15,903 nt of DNA, from assembly GCA_902489215.1 (NCBI GenBank), contig CABTZE010000032.1, forward strand, positions 1-15,903, in the 5' to 3' direction. Both the position numbers and the translations under genes were made by a program. Origin of the DNA: an uncultured Brevibacterium sp. (lineage in GTDB: Bacteria > Actinomycetota > Actinomycetes > Actinomycetales > Brevibacteriaceae). Below are positions 13,895-15,903 of the stretch, piece by piece. Below the pieces are notes generated by a model. The model saw nothing but the letters and a program-made list of their open reading frames with translations, searched no databases and was not told the origin of the DNA. The first letter of the stretch is position 1, and each line of letters starts with the position of its first letter.

Positions 13895-14934
13895 GCCTTT
13901 TCAGCCAGAACCTGTTCCGAGATCCGGTGGACTTCCCGAACAACCCGACCCGGCACCTCGGGATCGGTGTTCGGCAGCACGCCGTGACCCAAGTTGAACA
14001 CGAAGCCGGGAGCTTCGAGACCCTTGCGGACAATCGACTCGATCCGCTCTTGCAGAGCCTCCCAGGGGGCGAAGAGCATCGCGGGATCCAGGTTGCCCTG
14101 CACCGCCTGATGTGGCTGGATGCGCTTGATGCCTTCAGCCAGGTCAACGCGGAAATCAACGCCGACAGCGGTTGATCCTGCTTCCGACATGGCGGTCAGC
14201 AGCTCACCGGTCTGCACGCCGAAGTAAATGCTGGGCACATCCAGATCAGACAGGCCGGAGAACAGGCGCTGTGCGTGCGGCAGAACATAGCGACGGTAGT
14301 CGTCTTCACACAGGTAACCCGCCCAGGAGTCGAACACCTGGAAAGCACTCGCACCAGCTTCAACCTGCGTGCGGATGAACAGCTCCGACATGACGTCGAG
14401 CTTGCTCAGCAGACGGTCAAACAGTTCGGGGGCGCCGACCATCATGGCCTTCGTCTTTTCGTGGTTCTTCGACGGACCACCCTCGATGAGGTAGCTGGCC
14501 AGCGTAAAGGGCGCGCCGGCAAAGCCGATGAGCGGAGTGTCTTCGGGCAGCTGCTCAACAATTCCGCGCACCGATTCGACAATGTCGGGAATGTCATCCG
14601 GAGTCAGCTCCGGCAGGGCGTCAATGTCCTCAGCCCGACGGATGGGCTGATCCATGACCGGCCCAACACCGGGTTTGATCTCGACGCCAACACCAGCAGC
14701 CTGCAGCGGAACGACGATGTCAGAGAAGAAGATCGCGGCGTCAACGCCGTGACGGCGGACCGGCTGCAGCGTGATTTCGGTGACCATGTCAGGGCGGCGG
14801 CACGACTCGAGCATCGAGGTGCCCTCACGCAGTTTGAGGTACTCCGGCAACGACCTGCCTGCCTGCCGCATAAACCAGACGGGTGTGCGCGATACAGGAC
14901 GGCCGGTTGCCGCCCGTTCGAAAGTTGTAGCCAT
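13891..14934 (-). CDS. hemE: Uroporphyrinogen decarboxylase
   Basis: Converts uroporphyrinogen III to coproporphyrinogen III by removing four acetate carboxyls; needs no cofactor. At 347 aa the length is normal. Signature 1 is complete (PVWFMRQAGRSLPEY near 18-32, with Arg23 and Arg27), FFSDI holds the key Asp72, signature 2 is GFAGAPFTLASYLIEGG (137-153), and the C-terminal NLGHGVLPNTDPE includes His317. The ATG has only AGGGG one base away, so the ribosome site is unclear, though homologues start at a similar point. First gene of hemE-cgoX-hemQ; the flavin reductase gene ends 77 nt upstream in the same direction and may be co-transcribed. Confidence 0.97.
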   Translation of the reverse strand: MATTFERAATGRPVSRTPVWFMRQAGRSLPEYLKLREGTSMLESCRRPDMVTEITLQPVRRHGVDAAIFFSDIVVPLQAAGVGVEIKPGVGPVMDQPIRRAEDIDALPELTPDDIPDIVESVRGIVEQLPEDTPLIGFAGAPFTLASYLIEGGPSKNHEKTKAMMVGAPELFDRLLSKLDVMSELFIRTQVEAGASAFQVFDSWAGYLCEDDYRRYVLPHAQRLFSGLSDLDVPSIYFGVQTGELLTAMSEAGSTAVGVDFRVDLAEGIKRIQPHQAVQGNLDPAMLFAPWEALQERIESIVRKGLEAPGFVFNLGHGVLPNTDPEVPGRVVREVHRISEQVLAEKA

Positions 14935-15011
14935 GCCCCTATCGTCTCAGATGCTGAACCCCGGCGGGACACCGGTTGCGATCGTTTTGTGCAGGTGTGA
15001 CCGGCGCCTCG

Positions 15012-15497
15012 TCACAGGAGTTTGCCGAGGTCGTGGAAGCGGCGCTGGTGATAGACCAAGGGAGTGCCCTGCGGCCTGCGCACAATCTCCTCCACTTCGC
15101 CCACGACGACCGTCGATTCCCCCACCGGCAGTCTGCCGTAGTGAGAGCACACGAACACAGAGTGCGCGTCATCGAGCACCGGCACCCCGTCATCCATATA
15201 CGTCCAGTTCTGACGGGCCGAGAAGCGTTCCCCGCCGGGCATGGCGAACTGAACAGCAAGCTCCGAATGCCCAGCGTGGAGCATGTTGACCGCAAAGCGA
15301 GGAGCGTCGAGGACATGACCGGCCGCTCCCCTGGCCTTCGTGACCGAGAACAGCAGCGACGGCGGATCGAGTGACACGCTGGCCACCGAAGATGCCGTCA
15401 GCCCGAACGGGCCGTCGCCGCTGTCCGCGGTGATGATGCACACCCCGGCCGGGTGATCGGCAAAAGCGCTTTTGAAGTCTTCCGGTTGAACAGTCAC
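15012..15497 (-). CDS. Flavin reductase-domain protein (HpaC/SnaC-like)
   Basis: A small cytoplasmic FMN-binding protein, probably an NAD(P)H:flavin oxidoreductase that supplies reduced flavin to a partner. The 161-aa product matches the flavin reductase-like domain throughout: HPAGVCIITA near 14-23, GPFGLTASSVASVSLDPPSLLFSV, FAVNML, and the HYGRLPVGESTVVVGEVEEI region where the N-G/S-T loop binds flavin. The start is GTG 15495-15497 with AAGGAG (15504-15509) 6 nt upstream; a much longer ORF upstream reads antisense through DUF3000 and is not coding. It lies 77 nt before hemE and diverges from DUF3000. A link with heme synthesis is possible only from position; no partner oxygenase is in the window. 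Confidence 0.87.
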   Translation of the reverse strand: MTVQPEDFKSAFADHPAGVCIITADSGDGPFGLTASSVASVSLDPPSLLFSVTKARGAAGHVLDAPRFAVNMLHAGHSELAVQFAMPGGERFSARQNWTYMDDGVPVLDDAHSVFVCSHYGRLPVGESTVVVGEVEEIVRRPQGTPLVYHQRRFHDLGKLL

Positions 15498-15600
15498 TGT
15501 GTACTCCTTCCGACGGTTCAAGTCACTTCGGCCCGCGAGTATTCCATCCGCCCGGCGTGGGAGCTTCGCCAGCCCCTCCACGCTGTCTACCGTTGAGGGC
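15498..15600. promoter_or_regulatory. Divergent promoter region, flavin reductase / DUF3000
   Basis: This 103-bp region lies between two divergent start codons. On the plus strand TACCGT (15588-15593) is followed by 7 nt and the GTG at 15601, a leaderless arrangement, with TTCGCC 17 nt upstream (15565-15570) as a weak -35. On the minus strand only the AAGGAG ribosome site is clear. Confidence 0.4.
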
Positions 15601-15903
15601 GTGGTCCAGCCTGTTCCCATCAACCGCACGCCCAAGGCCTTCGCGACGCTCGCCGAGGCCCTTCGCGCCGTGCAGTCGACTCCGCAGGTGAGAATCGAAG
15701 AGATCGCAGCCCCCGGTCGCCTGGCGCCATGGGCGGTCGCATTCTCCGCCCAGGTCAGCGCGGAAGGCACGTTCCTTGAAGAGGACGCCGTTGACGATCT
15801 CGCCACCGGCAGGATCGTGGTCCTCTACGACCCGGCAGCCCCAGAAGAATGGCAGGGAGCGGTTTGGATCCTGTCTTTTTTTCGTTGGGGACTTGGGGGC
15901 GAA
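15601..15903 (+). CDS. DUF3000 family protein (N-terminal part, cut by window edge)
   Basis: Function unknown. An open frame of 101 codons from GTG 15601 to the end of the window reads TPKAFATLAEALRAVQ, then RIEEIAAPGRLAPWAVAFSA, then ATGRIVVLYDPAAPEEWQGA. The 'EEI.AP.RLAP.A.A..A' and 'G.....YDP...EEWQG' pattern is that of DUF3000, a family I know from actinobacteria, often close to hemE. No ribosome site is seen; the start is supported by the leaderless -10. After WQGAV the protein becomes odd (WILSFFRWGLGGE), where relatives have a pattern like R-[IL]-V-[ST]-[FY]-V-R-A, so the last ~40 bases probably contain errors. Confidence 0.8.
   Translation, partial: MVQPVPINRTPKAFATLAEALRAVQSTPQVRIEEIAAPGRLAPWAVAFSAQVSAEGTFLEEDAVDDLATGRIVVLYDPAAPEEWQGAVWILSFFRWGLGGE
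15861..15903. other. Probable low-quality contig end
   Basis: The last ~40 bases contain a T7 run and several G runs, unlike the preceding sequence, and the DUF3000 protein loses its family pattern just here. This fits base-call errors at a contig edge. Confidence 0.55.

Noticed and set aside
15498..15806. N-terminal extension of the flavin reductase ORF
   Set aside because: The extension is antisense to DUF3000 and lacks domain features; the AAGGAG site and family start point support GTG at 15497.

Overview
The window looks like a chromosomal housekeeping segment from a high-GC Gram-positive bacterium (Actinomycetota). GC content is roughly 60% by eye. GTG starts are common (glyS, uppS, recO, the flavin reductase, the RibD-like gene, the hydrolase, DUF3000). 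LeuA is of the long actinobacterial type, the leuA-recO-uppS-glyS neighbourhood is typical of the phylum, heme is made by the coproporphyrin-dependent branch, and a DUF3000 gene (an actinobacterial family) sits at the right end. I cannot name the genus. There is no sign of a plasmid, phage, insertion sequence, CRISPR array, tRNA or rRNA.

Left part (1-7181). glyS, uppS, recO and leuA are all read leftward. A DEAD-box RNA helicase with a DbpA-type RNA-binding domain lies between glyS and uppS in the opposite direction, and a strong two-way hairpin terminator separates its end from the end of uppS. leuA is preceded by a 12-codon leader peptide with four consecutive leucine codons. Those codons are complementary to the leuA ribosome binding site, which suggests leucine-dependent control. 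This is the most interesting regulatory element in the window.

Middle part (7182-11766). A proline-rich single-pass membrane protein with a six-cysteine outer domain (DUF6636-like) is read leftward. It diverges from a small operon of an exported L,D-transpeptidase and a RibD-C-type reductase. Both divergent genes appear to have leaderless transcripts, and a near-perfect palindrome overlaps the transpeptidase -10 element. The reductase gene overlaps a convergent membrane-anchored alpha/beta hydrolase by 57 bp. msrB diverges from the hydrolase and ends at a perfect 20-bp hairpin shared with the heme operon.

Right part (11766-15903). hemE, cgoX (HemY/HemG type) and chdC (hemQ) form a tight leftward operon covering three steps of the coproporphyrin-dependent route to heme. 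A flavin reductase-domain protein lies just upstream of hemE in the same direction. It diverges from a DUF3000 gene that runs off the right edge. Both window ends (about 1-99 and the last 40 bases) look like poor-quality contig ends.
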